Shown: one piece after another, positions 47,439 to 59,874 of the stretch | Layout of the letters: each line of letters starts with the position of its first letter | Position numbering within the stretch: position 1 is the first letter of the stretch | Origin: Rotaria sordida | Taxonomy: Eukaryota; Rotifera; Eurotatoria; Philodinida; Philodinidae | Reading direction: 5' to 3' | NCBI GenBank assembly: GCA_905250125.1 | Contig: CAJNOL010001218.1 | Location: 1-64,000 of the forward strand | Length of the DNA stretch: 64,000 bases | Notes under the pieces: model-generated | The model's input: the letters and a program-made list of their open reading frames with translations, nothing else | What the model was told of the DNA's origin: nothing | The model's database searches: none | Program-made: the position numbers and the translations under genes

Positions 47439-48101
47439 ATGGCGACAACAACAGACAAAATTCCTTGTGTTAAATGCAAAAAACCAAAAAACACACTAAC
47501 ATGTCATGGATGTTCTCAAGCTTTTTGTCTAAATCATATCAATGAACATCATAATGAGCTGAGCGAACAATTAGTTACGATTGAAGATCAATTTAATGAG
47601 CTCAGAATTGAAATCGATGAACAAAAATCTGAGCTACAAAAACATGAATTAATAAAAATTAATAGGTGGGAAAGTGATTCGATCGAAAAGATTCGACAAG
47701 TAGCCAATGAAGTTCGTCATGAACTTTCATCGTATGGCAATATATTGATTACAGATCTCAATTCTAAATTAAAACAATTGGCCGAAAAACTCGATCAATG
47801 TCGTAGAGAGGATGATTTTATCGACACAGATATTCAATTTTTCAATGAAAAACTCACACAATTGAGAGACACTCTCAACAATCCATTCAACTTCGAAATT
47901 GAACAAGATTCAACATCTTTCATCGAAAAACTTCGTCTTACAATAAAAAGTAAGTCATCTTTTCTAGCTGAAATGAAAATATTCCAAAGAGTTTTCCTCA
48001 TCTCGTATTCTGTGATGATCCAAAAGAAATTTCAACCATTCAAATTGCAAATCATCGTCAAACTTCTTCCGTTACATAATTTTATTGTTAAAGTCTATTG
48101 A
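47439..48101 (+). CDS. B-box-like zinc finger / coiled-coil protein, probably C-truncated
   Basis: Residues 8-40 (CVKCKKPKNTLTCHGC, then FCLNHINEHHNEL) give the C-x2-C...C-x2-C...C-x2-H-x3-H spacing of a B-box-type zinc finger. Residues about 41-165 are heptad-rich and charged (LVTIEDQFNELRIEIDEQKS, LNSKLKQLAEKLDQCRREDD) and should form a long coiled coil. This layout is common in bdelloids, where it often precedes NHL repeats. Here the last 45 residues are hydrophobic and unlike a coiled coil, which suggests a frame change or an unspliced intron after about residue 175, so the original C-terminal domain may be lost. The NHL exon at 50696 is 2.6 kb away, and I do not join them. Confidence 0.6.
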   Translation: MATTTDKIPCVKCKKPKNTLTCHGCSQAFCLNHINEHHNELSEQLVTIEDQFNELRIEIDEQKSELQKHELIKINRWESDSIEKIRQVANEVRHELSSYGNILITDLNSKLKQLAEKLDQCRREDDFIDTDIQFFNEKLTQLRDTLNNPFNFEIEQDSTSFIEKLRLTIKSKSSFLAEMKIFQRVFLISYSVMIQKKFQPFKLQIIVKLLPLHNFIVKVY

Positions 48102-50695
48102 AATGAAACATGTAATGCCAAGTTTTTCTTTTACAATCTTTACTGTTGAGAGAGAAATAACTCTTGACATTTACAGAACATAATTACTTCGAAATTTCTG
48201 AAAACTATTTCTCAAACCACTTAATTATATTTCTTCAGCTTCTTCATGATCTAAGAATAGTGATTTACAAGAATTGAATATTCAACAAAGCTTTCATATT
48301 TCCCCAATACCAAAGCGAAATAACTCGATTTTAAACGAAATATAAAGAAATATATGGTCGAAGAATGGGTTTATTATAACAGATTTTGCAAAACCTGTTG
48401 AATTATGAATTCGAGTCGGATATGAGATTAAGTACAGTTACTCACCATGCGAGACACTCATATGTCTTGAGGAATTCTTGTACATCTGTATTGAAGAGTA
48501 GATTAACTTCGCCGATATTCGACTTTCTCTTTCAAAGCATGAAAAAACTAGAATCAATCGATATTCGATTGCTGATCATTTTCATACGATAAACAAATAG
48601 CTTTCAAAAATCGATTCAGTATTAAGATTCAAATACCTCAAGACAACGGAAAAAATCATGAAACATGTGACATAATCTTCAGTGCCATTCGTTTATCTAC
48701 TTTAGTATGATTTAATCATAATGATATTTTCTTTCTTTAAAATATTCACATGATGAATTTGTTTTCTAAAAGCGAATGAGAAAAAAAGGACATATGAATT
48801 TTTGAAATATAAAAATGATTTGTTCATTTGTCATTTTTCTATATGTAACCGAACAAAACGAAAACAACGATCGATGAATCTATTATTGATGTTTGAAAGT
48901 CCACTCTCCACTATGTTTCTGCGAGCGATAAGTTCAATCACCTCTATTTAAAAGATTTTACATAAGTAAATATCTCTTTCAAACGACTGTACTTCCATCT
49001 CATTTAATCTACTTCAATGCACATCGCACATTGCTGAGTCATTCGATTTCTCTTCATCTGTTCACTTGTTGTATCTATCAATCACTTTTTAGAACATTGA
49101 ATTATTAAAAATTTCTTTTTTTGGTATTTCACATTATATTCATCTTTTGTTTTTACTATCAAACGCAGCTATTTAATTAAACAGTTGATGAATTCTTGTG
49201 TAGTCAATAAATATTTCCAAAGTTGAAGATATTTTTTTGTATTAATCGAAAAATGCCTCATCTGATGAGCTACATGAGGATTGTATCTTTGGCGATAAAT
49301 TGTCAATGCACTCGATTCTGAGAGTGAAGATAGACACAATGAGTTCAGAGTCGAATGAAATACTAATGACACGGATTTACATTTCAAGAGTCTTTTCAAA
49401 TTGTCGAATATTTGTAAGATCGTTTTTGAATTTCTAAGTTAAATATCATTGGGAGATGCAAATGATTATTCCGTCACTATTTAGAATAGCTCGAGCAATG
49501 ATTCTTTCCAGCTTTATTGAATTTTAGTCAATTCTTATTGAATGCAGAAAAAATCCGAAGAAAATCACAAGATAATCTGAGACCTTTTGAATTTTTTTAA
49601 AATGATTCTCAACAGTAACATAATTTGACAGTTGATATTCATTGAAAAGAAACGATTATTTGATCTCCAATGAAGAACTAATCGATACTTGTTGAATATT
49701 GTTGAATCAAGACTTTCGATAGTTGAATACAAAACGTCAAATTTTCTTTGTGTCAAAAGTCACAATAAGTTAAAGAAAAAAAAGAAGGAAATGATGAAGA
49801 AATTGTCGACTGACATCCGATGAAGAGTAAAGAAATAAATTATATCACGATTTTCTCGTGAACTTTTCTGTGTTCTAATGAATCATTAATTTTGACTTTT
49901 TTTTGAAAATAAATAATTATATAAAGTATTTCAAAAATTTTGTCACATCTTTAAAATTCTAAATGATAAGAGAGACTTGATTAGGTTTTTCTGAACTATT
50001 TTTTTATATTTAGAATATTCATCTGATTGATTTTATGAAAACCGAACTAAATGAAACTTCATCAAGTGTTTCTTAAAGTGCTCATTGTTTGTTCTTCAAA
50101 TATTTCTTATTTCATCATTGAAATTGTATTCGTAGTTCTTAACTTGAAATTCATTTTCACGAAAATATTAGTGATACTCAATTGGTTGTTTTTATTGAAA
50201 AAATAGTTGAAGAGAAAAATTCTATTGAATCTATTTGATAATATCATGGTCTAGAAAGTATTTAGAGTAACAGATTGATTTCGATCAAAATCTAATAATC
50301 ATTTCTATCGTCTAGAACTATTTTCAACAATTATTATTTGAAAAAATAAATGCTGTCAAGTTTTCTTTATTGATATTGATGATCAATCATAACATGTTGT
50401 TATTGAACCTGCTCTTAAAGACGAAAAGTCTTTCGATGAAAGTGAGATGAAGAGAAAATCCAATCTTTAATCTGAAGATTCGAATATCAATCATACAAAA
50501 AAAGTCTCAGATTTTTCTTCGTTCAAAATATCAAAACAACAAAATTCACATTGAGACATTGCTCAATATAATCACTGAGTAAAATTTTTATGTCTCTCTC
50601 ATCCTTTCTTGATCAAAGTTCTTCATTTCAAGTATCGATTTTCATCCACATACATTGACACATTGGCTATGGATGAAATTGTGTTTTATTTGTAG
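48102..50695. other. No recognisable gene
   Basis: About 2.6 kb. Minus-strand frames at 49169-49399 and 49565-49756 look faintly protein-like but break repeatedly and match no family I recognise. The 5' exon of the NHL gene should lie in the right part. Confidence 0.4.
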
Positions 50696-51627
50696 TACCA
50701 AGTCTTCACAATGAAAATCTGAATGCGAATGTGAAATGGATACAGGACGGTGTCACTGTCGCTGGAGGAAATGTACAAGGTGGTGGAATCAATCAATTCA
50801 ACCATCCATGGAGTTTGTGTGTTGATAATTATCAAACTGTCTATATTGCTGACTGCTACAATCATCGTATTGTGGAATGGAAATACGGTGCGATGACTGG
50901 TCGAGTTGTGGCTGGTGGAAATGGATCTGGAAATCTTCTTGATCAGTTGCACTATCCGGCAGATATAATTATTGATAAAGAAAGAGATAGTCTTATCGTT
51001 TGCGATTATACCAACAGAAGAGTAGTTCGATGGGATCGTCAAGATGGTAAAATTGGAGAAACGATCATCGATGATATTGGATGTTGGGGATTGACGATGG
51101 ACGATGATGGATTTCTCTATGTTGTTGATAAAGATAGACATGAAGTTAGACGATACAAAATGGGAGAAGATCAAGGAGTATTGGTTGCAGGTGGAAATGG
51201 GCCAGGAAATCGTCTGGACCAGTTATATGATCCGAAATACGTATTTGTCGATCAAGAACATTCAGTATACGTATCGGATTCTAGTAATCATCGTGTGATG
51301 AAGTGGATGAAAGATGCGAAAGAGGGCATTGTTATGACTGGTAGTCAAGGTCAAGGAAATAATCTTACACAATTATCAAATCCTCTTGGAATTGTCGTGG
51401 ATCGATCTGGTACTCTCTATGTAGCTGACTGTTCGAATCATCGAATAATGAGTTGGTGTCAAGGAGCCACACAGGGAAGTGTTATCGTCGGTGGAAATGG
51501 TCAAGGACGTCAAACAAATCAACTCTCTGGTCCAATTGGTTTGTGCTTTGACCGGGAGGGCAGTCTCTATGTGAGTGAGTATGGAAATCATCGAGTGCAA
51601 AAATTCAATATTGATCGAAGTTGGTGA
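50696..51627 (+). CDS. NHL-repeat protein, last exon
   Basis: About 310 residues holding six NHL blades, enough for a closed beta-propeller. Words such as VYIADCYNHRIVEW, VYVSDSSNHRVMKW, LYVADCSNHRIMSW and LYVSEYGNHRVQKF recur every 45-50 residues, joined by VAGGNGSGNLLDQL loops. The exon begins at a TTTATTTGTAG acceptor (ends 50695) and opens in frame PSLHNENLNANVKWIQDGVT, so the start codon and any signal or membrane segment lie in an upstream exon not identified. The 3' end is complete (HRVQKFNIDRSW, stop). It is the full-length paralogue of the truncated copy at 39696-40418. Confidence 0.8.
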
Positions 51628-51715
51628 TTTTTGAAAACTAGCATTGCTTTATTGTTCTTATCATAGTCTTGAACAAGTTATTAAATGATACAATCATTTC
51701 GAACAGAATAATCTT

Positions 51716-51792
51716 GAGGGTATGGGTGGGTGTAGGTGTGTTGGTGTAGGTGTAGGCTAGGACAAGATTTACACTCACACCCACACCCACCT
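51716..51792. repeat. Telomere-repeat hairpin 5
   Basis: G-rich arm 51716-51757 (GGTGGGTGTAGGTGTGTTGG type), spacer of about 12 bases, C-rich arm 51770-51792 (ACACTCACACCCACACCCAC). It lies just past the stop of the NHL gene. Confidence 0.75.
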
Positions 51793-51917
51793 AGGTAGTG
51801 TCGATGCTTCTTTTTTTCTATTGTTCGAATGTGTGCACAAGCAGGTCAAATATCCATTGGTTGTACTTTGCTTCGAAGGACTCGACTTTTTCGCTAAGAT
51901 GAAAAAAAAACTGCAGT

Positions 51918-51992
51918 GCGAGGTATGAGTATGAATGTGGGGTGTGGATATAGTATGTGGGTGTTAGTTTCTCTTTATCCTACACACCTATC
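51918..51992. repeat. Telomere-repeat hairpin 6 (degenerate)
   Basis: G-rich arm 51918-51966 (GAATGTGGGGTGTGGATATA type), spacer, short C-rich arm CCTACACACCTATCC (51979-51992). It is the second unit between the NHL gene and the decayed F-box gene. Confidence 0.55.
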
Positions 51993-52289
51993 CTTGACAC
52001 GGTATTCGAGGAATGAACTCAATAGATCACATTGACTATAAAGATCAACGAAAGAAGAAGATAACCAGAGTGTTGTTGTCAATGGCTTACCTGTTCTCCT
52101 GTCTAAACGTCAATATTCGAACAAAAAGCGACCCATTATAATTACACCCAATAATTCGACATACAAATGTACCATCCACTAATCGACGTGAACCAATAAA
52201 GACTGCAGTTGGCTTACGCATCAAACGACTTATCAAATTATAATTCAGAAAAGTCGACAGGCAGAAAGATGCGCTCGACAAATGTTTAA

Positions 52290-53490
52290 AACTATCGATC
52301 AAACGATCCATGAACATTCTCAAACTTACCACAGCTACATATATCAAGCGATTGAATCTGTTCAATTGATGGTATGTTTCGTGTATTTTGAAGAAAGTTT
52401 GTCATATCTTCTTTCAATGATATTTTATAGAGACAAGGCATCATACCTGAAATCAGCATAAAGAATGACTGATCCATTGATGAATCTAGAATCAAGTGTT
52501 ACATTCGATTTAGATCAATCATTGTTTGAATAGTTTCGAGTGAACAATGACATTCAAGTTTCAATGTCTTAATATGAGGATAATGGTATTGACATTCTTC
52601 TGTCGATTCAGCGAGTACATGATGATTAATTTTTTAACAAAAAATTGCATCATTAGGCGCTGTCGAATGTACAGGTGGATAGAACGGAAAAGTAATATAT
52701 GTATCGTCAAGTTAAGGTACCGAGAAAATACAATGCTCTGTATAAGTGACAAATCCATGTTTTTTTTTCTATCCAAAAACTAGTACAAAACGATTTGATA
52801 ATGTTATCAATTCGATCAAGTTCAAGTTTAAAATTGAAATTAAACGTAATAAGATCCATTGCCAATATTTCCCATTGGCGTCCATCGGTTACATCAGGAA
52901 GAACTCTTCCACTTAACATTAAATGTTGAAGACGTGGCATCTTCGAGAGAAATAGTTCCATTGTGTCAATTGATAATGCTAGAACACTTCAAAATTATCA
53001 GATTTAATGGATTATTTCCTCCGATCTTTGTCATATTATCGCTACGTATATACTCGTACTCAGTAAATTTACTAGTTTCGCACGTAATCAATGAAAGAGA
53101 ATGAAGTTTTTCAAGTTGATATAAGTTTTGAATTATAAGATTCGACCAATCGATGTCAACATCGGATAACTGTAACGATTGCAAATTTGCTAATTGCTCA
53201 ATTTAGAAGTATGAAAGAAAAAGTTCAATTTGACAAGGTGTATCATCATCATCACCATCATCGGATAGTGTAAGAGAGATGATTTAATCTGATCAAATAT
53301 GACGACAGATAAAATCAAAATGAATCTTCAGAATTGATGTTAAATCAAGTCGATAGCTGGTGTATGAGACTAATGCAGCATCAAGATGTGAATTGATATC
53401 AGAAAAGCTAAGAAGAATCTCATGTGCTAGAAAATGACTGAAGATTGTATGCAATGATTTGATGGAAAGGTGTCAAATAAGTAAATAGAG
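52290..53490 (-). pseudogene. Decayed F-box / leucine-rich repeat gene
   Basis: Pieces of one bdelloid-type F-box/LRR protein lie in order on the minus strand. Near 53490-53380 is an F-box-like start (HEILLSFSDINSHLDAAL), then about 53300 (IISLTLSDDGDDDDTPCQIE), LRR text at 53184-52966 (MQSLQLSDVDIDWSNLIIQN), KMPRLQHLMLSGRVLPDVTD at about 52950 and FNFKLELDRIDNIIKSFCTS after it. A further LRR-like part follows at 52495-52300. At least three in-frame stops occur between 53360 and 53200, including TGA and TAA before IISLTLSDD and TAA before the LRR part, plus a frame change. It is a host gene that has died. The same architecture is seen in the F-box genes at 13166 and 57152. Confidence 0.6.
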
Positions 53491-53513
53491 ATAGTCCACA
53501 CATATCTTTTTTG

Positions 53514-53564
53514 TTTGGGTGCGGCTGTGGGTGCTTCTCTTCTCTACTTTCGTGCCCACACCCT
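53514..53564. repeat. Telomere-repeat hairpin 7
   Basis: G-rich arm TTGGGTGCGGCTGTGGGTGC (53515-53534), spacer, C-rich arm TGCCCACACCC (to 53564). It lies about 60 bases from the 3' end of the ART-TPR gene. Confidence 0.6.
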
Positions 53565-53627
53565 TGTTTAGCAACAAAAAAATTCAATTAGAAAACAATT
53601 TAATCTGAAAAAAGACAATGATCAATT

Positions 53628-56317
53628 TCAATTAAAATCCTTTTTAGATAATTGTCTCTGTTTGATAACACTTAATTCAAATCGATATTGGATAACATCT
53701 GAATGATTATTTGGTAATGTTTTACATAATTGTTCAATTGCTTGTTCAGCTGATATCAATGATTCATCATACTGTTTTAGTCTTAAGAAAGATCTAGAAA
53801 GATCCATATAAATATAACCAATTTGTTTGTCATTATCCGGTAATATTTTCAAGGCAATGATAAGTGTCTTTTGATAGAGAACAACAGCTTCACTATTCAT
53901 ATCCAATTGATAATAAACTCTAGCAGTTCGATGATAGACAATAAATAATGAAGGATCATCTTCTGATAAATGAGTTTGATATAATTCAAGAGCTTCTTGA
54001 TAATAGATTAATGCTTCTTGATATTGTTTTTGTTCTTGAAAAATATATCCAACATAATGAACCAATGCTGCCAGAGTGTTAACATCAGTTTGAAGGGTTT
54101 TCTTCGATTGTTCAACTGCTTTGAGAGCATAATCTAAAGCATTTGACCAAAGTGATAAACCAACATAAGCTGTGGAAATATTATGATAACTTGTAGCAAT
54201 AGAATGATGATCATCAGATAATGAATTTTGTTCAATTTCTAATGCTTTATTGTAATTAAGTAAAGCCTCTTCAAATTGTTCTTGATCATAAAAGGCTTTA
54301 GCGATAAGATTATAAGTTTGAGCTAATGATGAATTGTTCGGTAAAAGGTATTGTTGTTGAATTTCAAGTGCACGTTTAAAATGAGTCAATGCCTGTTGAT
54401 ATTGTTTTTGTGAAAGACAGACAATGCCGTCTTTTATTAAAGAGTCAACCAATGATGGTGGATCTAGTTCAGTTATACTTTTTTGTAATGAAGCACTTTT
54501 TTCGCGATACGAAGCTGAACAGAAAGAAAAAAGAGAATAAAACTAATTGAAAGAGAGAATCTATGATGCTTACTAGATTGTTCATAATCACCTTGTTTGT
54601 AGTAAATTGAACTAATTAAGCTATAAGTTTTTCTAACAGATGAATCATTTTCACCAAAATGTCCGATTTGTAATTCGAGAGCACGTTTGTAATAATCTAG
54701 AGCTTCACTGTATTTTTCTTGTTTATCATAAACTGACGCGATATTTTTCATATAAGTTATAATTGATGATACATCTGGACTATCTGAATTTACCTGACAA
54801 TCCAAAGCCATCTGTTGATATTCCAACGCTTTCGTATAATCATATAATGCGTCATATACAACACCAATATACGAATATGTTGGTGATAATACTGAATGAT
54901 TAGCCGGTAGATCACTCATATGAATATTGAGCGTTTGCTGAAAATGTTCCAAAGCTTCTTTGTTTTGCCCACGATCATAATAAATTGAACCAAATGCATG
55001 ATGAACATGAGCAAGTATCGTTGAATTAGCAGCTACTCCAATATCATCACGAAACATCTCAGCAAACTGATCAATACAACTGTACTCTTCTACTTTTTGC
55101 ATTAATCTTAGAAGTGATAAGAATGAATGAAATGAACGAGTTTGATTACGAGTCACTTTTGTATATTTTTCTAATTGTTCATCAATATCACCACTTAATG
55201 TTAATTGAACACGATAAAAATCTTTCTCTTTTTCAATACGAACAATACGAAAGACACTACCCATTACAAAAAGAAGTTCTTGTTCACATTCCTCCCTTTG
55301 TAAATAAGGTATTTGTTCAATATTAATAAATGGAAATTTTTGTATTTTTGGATCGATTTCCATTTGAAATAAAACACCATTTTCTGATCCCCAAAGAAAA
55401 TTCAGTGCAACATCTTGTTTAAGTGAAGTTGATAAAAAATTATTAAAACTAAGAAATCCACCAACATTTCCTTTGAGTTTATCAATTTGATCGAGTGACA
55501 TAGTTTGACCACGATAAACAGTCATTGATGATAAATGTTGACGTTGTTTTGATGCTTCAGATAAAATTTGATAATAAAGATGACGAAGAAAATATCTTAA
55601 TTTATAAAGAACATCTGGTTGTGGTGTATATAATGCTTTGTTTAACATTTTATAGAGAAAACATTCTTTTATATACCAATAGATGGAAAGTTCGGGAATA
55701 AAATCTTTTTCAAATTCGTCTAAAACAAGAATTGTATCTGGACAATCAACATAAACTTTCCGACAATAAGATAACATATCTGCTTTAGTTTGTTCTTCTG
55801 ATTCGAAAAGACGATCTATTAAAATAATATCTTTTAATAATTGAAAATACATAAATGATGGATCTTGTCGATTAACATCATGTGAATTTATATCCGAAGA
55901 TGAAATAAATGAAATTGCAAAAGAATCATTATTTTTTTCCTCTTTAATTATATCTTGTTTAAATCGATCATAAATTAATGTTATATCATTAAAAATTCCT
56001 TTTATTTTTTTATAATCTTTTGTCCATTGATCATCTGATGGTTTATTTCCATGAAATATATAAATTGAATCAATTTGTTCGAAAGGATGAATTGTAGGAA
56101 CAATAATTCTTCCTAATATATTTGACGTAATAAGAAATATTTTCGTGTCAGTTATGTTGGTAATAAAATCTACACAGTAATTCGAGTCCTTGAAAGTGAC
56201 AAAGGTTTTAATAAGAGTTCGAAGTTCATCTTGAGTATCAATATATTCGACTGATCGAATGAGTTGATTATCAAGCCAAACACAAATAAATCTTTGATTA
56301 ATTTGTTGCTCAGTCAT
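53628..56317 (-). CDS. ADP-ribosyltransferase (ART) fused to TPR repeats
   Basis: Two exons (56317-54574 and 54514-53628) joined by a 59-nt GT-AG intron (54573-54515) give 876 residues. Residues about 210-385 are an arginine-type mono-ADP-ribosyltransferase domain of the R-S-ExE class: R269 in TVYRGQ, the STS at 296-298 (FNNFLSTSLKQD) and E345-x-E347 in REECEQELLF. This enzyme moves ADP-ribose from NAD+ onto a target protein. From about residue 425 to the end run at least ten tetratricopeptide repeats of kinesin-light-chain spacing (about 42 residues), such as EALEHFQQTLNIH and EALDYYKRALELQ, which would bind the target. The N-terminal 200 residues are unnamed; no signal peptide is seen, so it is probably intracellular. 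All three catalytic positions are present. ART-TPR fusions are a known large family in bdelloids. The start is the first ATG; telomere-repeat hairpins lie beyond both ends of the gene. Confidence 0.88.
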
Positions 56318-56714
56318 TATTTTTTAGTTATGAAGAATATTTGACAAACAGTTTTTTTTTGTCATTGGGGAAAAAACCAACATAAATAAAACATGTGACT
56401 TTTTTTTTTCTTTTTCTTTTGAAAAGAAATTATTTACCTGCTCTGACTGTAATAGATGAGTACGCAGTCGAAATGAGAAAAACAATTTATGATGAAGAAT
56501 AGAAGAAAAATAAATGGTCAAAGTTTCTCAATGAAAAATTTTGATTCTATTCATTGTTTTAACAATGGTTTTGTTGAAGTTAGAAATGGTGAACATGCCT
56601 GATAAGCTGACGCTTTCGCACCGATATGAATATGTCTATCTGAAATGCTGAAAGTCTGTTTAATTAATATCGTTGATCAATTAGAAAACAGATCTACCTA
56701 CCTTAATGAAAACT
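56318..56714. other. Upstream region of ART-TPR gene
   Basis: AT-rich with pyrimidine runs at 56399-56420. No promoter motif can be named. Confidence 0.35.
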
Positions 56715-56809
56715 AGGGTTGGTGTGGCGGTGTGGGTTTAGGTATGAGATGTAGGCTTTATATGCAAGTATACCCATACCCCATACCCATCCCACACCCA
56801 CACTCACAG
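56715..56809. repeat. Telomere-repeat hairpin 8
   Basis: G-rich arm 56715-56753 (GGTTGGTGTGGCGGTGTGGG type), spacer of about 15 bases, C-rich arm 56769-56809 (CCATCCCACACCCACACTCA). Confidence 0.75.
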
Positions 56810-57151
56810 AGACTGAACATTATTTAATATAGATTAGATATAAAAAGATTTCATCCAATAATTATTTATCTCCTTCAAAGTGTTATCCTTGTACACAACA
56901 CTTTTGAAAGTTGTTAATAACCTCTTCATGTAACAGCGTTTGTCATGAATTAATTTTTATCAATTCATTCCTAGAAATCATTTCCGAAGTGGATAAATTA
57001 TTTCTTCACCTATTCATACTATTTCAATACTTATTCTATGTTTTTATTTTCGATAAGCTCATAAAATAATTCGCCAAAAGAATGTGAGTTTTCAACTAAA
57101 GCATTGTTGATTAAAACCAATGATCTAGATATTCAGTAATGCGATATTAAA

Positions 57152-59043
57152 TTAGTTTGTGTATACCTCTACGCATCGTTTGCTTATACGACGACATTGT
57201 AGTTTGGGAAAAGTTGGACGATTTCGAGCAAGCGAATTTTGTACTCGGCCTATCCTTGATATGAAACAACTTGCTTGGTAATTCCAATATGATCTAAATG
57301 ATGTGAACATTGATTTATTTTCCGCTGTTTCACATGGAAAACAACAATGAAAACAGCAATCAATGGGTAGATGTGCTGCAACCGTTGTCAGTAACTGTAG
57401 AACACCGATGGCTGAATCTGTGTTCATAGAACTGCATTGCATCGCTAAATAAATGGAGAATGTTTTTAATTTTGGCATAAGTGGTAAGATGTAATCGAAT
57501 ATTTTGCAGTAGTTTCCAAAGAATCCAGACCCATTCCAATTCGATAATGAAATATGGAAATATCTCAGGTGATTATGTTTAAAAGAAATGTTCTGGATAT
57601 TAGTGTTGTTATGGGACACAAAAAATTTGTGCACACGAAAAGTAATCAAATTGGGTAAACTAATAAGAATCTTGATAATCATATTGACACTTGCCAAAAT
57701 GTTGAGTGTCAGTGATTGAAGACTATCACATCGAAGTAATGAAGAGATGGCATCCTGAAAAAGAATTCAATAATGACAATAATGGACTATTTCGACGTCG
57801 AGTGATAGTTTGTTGAATCTAATCTTAATTTCAGTCTTTTTCTCTATGAAACACTTTCTTTTTAACTTCTTCGAATTTACATAAGAAGTGTTCGATACTT
57901 GATGAGCCAATGCTCAAAAAAAAACAAGAGAAAAGAAATCTTTAAATTTTAAAGTTTTGGACTGCTAGAAGTTAATGTTTGTTGCATAAAGCATCAATAT
58001 GTTCAAAAGAGAGAAACTATCACTGAATATCTCGGATATGTAAATCAATTGTCATTCAAATACTGTCGCATTTTATCTCATCAGTCTATACTATACGAAT
58101 ATGATATACTCCTGAAGCAAAGAATAGGAATCGTTCTGTACTAATCTATTCTTGTTTTAGAAAATATATATGGAGTTTCTTGTCAGAATATCTACATATT
58201 TATAGAAGAAAAAGTTTAATTTATTGCTTGTGTCTAGTTTTTAAAGCTTTACACCATTGTTATTTAATCTGCTATATTGATACAATAAAAAAAAATTCTT
58301 AATAAATTTTTGTTCAGATATATAACTCCTTCTTGTTGCAGCAACATATTAAATAATCAAAATGCATCCAAAAATTCATTTGATTTAACTCGTCATTTAG
58401 GTTATTTTTTAATCTTAATACCTTCATTCCATTGCTTAACTGACTAAATTGGAATCACCTTCTAATTTTATATTTGAGCTCGCCCTTCGTCGATATATAT
58501 ATATATATATACTCTATTACTTAAGATTTTGATCATTTCAAGAATAATATTTATCAATATTACTTGTTCATGATGCCACTTGTGTAAATGACATCGAATC
58601 AAATGAGGAAATGCTCCATTCAAGATGCTTCGTGAAATGTATTCATCATCGTCAGATGTGATAAATGTCAGATGCTTCAGTTGACCAAAATGTTCGGTCG
58701 TTGTTATTAATATTCGCAGTCGAGCTTGTTGTTCATGTGTCGGTCTCAGTATTATTAATTTTCGGAGACAAACCAAATTTAACAAATCCAACCAGCGACA
58801 TTGTACTGTTGCTCTCAGTGTTTTAACTATACCTTGCCTACCATATATAATTATATATCTCGTGTAATTCGAAGCAAGTCTATCGGAATCAATATTGATA
58901 TCCCAAAAGAGCCGATAGTCAGACAGAAGAGCATCAAAACGAGTATTAAGATGTTGAAAAGCACGAACTAAATCGAACGGATGAAACCAAAGACAGATTT
59001 CAAGTAAAATTTCATTCGGCAGACATTCGAATAGTGTGACCAT
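57152..59043 (-). CDS. F-box / leucine-rich repeat protein, two exons
   Basis: Exon 1 (59043-58513) starts MVTLFECLPNEILLEICLWF, a clear F-box (LPNEILLEI...PFDLVRAF...LNTRFDALL, residues 4-40), then leucine-rich repeats (LRKLIILRPT, LKHLTFITSD). Exon 2 (57754-57152) continues DAISSLLRCDSLQSLTLNIL and LPNLITFRVHKFF and ends with a Cys-rich stretch (PIDCCFHCCFPCET). The join (donor GTATAT at 58512, acceptor TTTTTCAG at 57755) is phase 0 and gives about 377 residues. The 758-nt intron is long for this genome, so the join is less sure than the two parts. F-box/LRR proteins pick substrates for SCF ubiquitin ligases. Confidence 0.65.
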
Positions 59044-59220
59044 TTTTTTTATTGCATCAGTAATAATAGTTGCAACAAAATAACTTCAACCATGTGTATA
59101 CGAGAAAATTGAAAACAGTTATGTAATGACGTACACCATTACATGCATGTGAGGAAATATGAATATTATTATAGAGACCAATAGAAGTGTATGATGGCGA
59201 ATGAGTTTAATATAAAATCG
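59044..59220. promoter_or_regulatory. Upstream region of F-box gene (no motif)
   Basis: Short gap between the F-box start codon and the mariner end. No named element is seen. Confidence 0.2.
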
Positions 59221-59222
59221 TA

Positions 59223-59530
59223 TTAGGTTGGCAAGAAAATTTTGCTTTTTTAAAAATTTCCTAGAACAGTCGAGAAAGTTCTAAACGTTTCCATACTAAT
59301 GATATATAAAGGGGATACGAATATTTTTTGAACAACAACAAAACTATGGATATAGACGTTGAACTCGAATTAGAAATGAAGATACTTCGCAGAGATCTCT
59401 GAGTGCTTTCATTTTATGAATTCCGTTTGGGTCACAAAGCAACGAAAGCAACAAGCAACATATAAGACAGGATAAACAACCCTAGTGAATGTACTGAACT
59501 AAGGGTATCCATATACTGAGAAAGCTTCAG
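59223..59530 (+). mobile_element. Mariner remnant (5' end)
   Basis: A TA at 59221-59222 is followed by TTAGGTTGGCAAGAAAATTT, the typical mariner terminus (TTAGGTTGGC). About 120 bases in, an ATG at 59346 opens MDIDVELELEMKILRRDL, then TGA, then VLSFYEFRLGHKATKATSNI, then TAA. The YEFRLGHKA.EAT..I block is the conserved N-terminal DNA-binding region of mariner transposases. The catalytic DDD core and the 3' terminus are not found nearby, so this is a 5' fragment with at least two stops. Confidence 0.8.
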
Positions 59531-59874
59531 CAAGGTGCCCGATATGGGTGCTTTGAGGGTATCCGCACCTGTAATTTTACTGAGAAAAAACCCTACAGAG
59601 TACCCTAGATTTGTCGCGTTCTATGTAGCAACTGTTCATTCACCGTTTTCTTTTGCACACACGGCTTTATATAAACAATTTGATAAAACATAAGGAATTA
59701 AAATTTTTCATACTAATTTTTTCTAGATTATTTCTTGACTATTTACTAGTCGAGAACATGCCGATCTCGATCATGAATTGAGAAAGGACTGCCCTGAAGT
59801 GGTCTGATGGAGATCCGACCAACTCAAATCCGGTCAGATCTTGAAATTTGACTTACTTGAGTTTTCAGAATTGG

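Noticed and set aside
47439-51627. One gene joining the B-box/coiled-coil frame to the NHL exon
   Set aside because: The domain order fits known bdelloid proteins, but 2.6 kb of non-coding sequence and a probably broken C-terminus lie between, and introns here are usually tens of bases.
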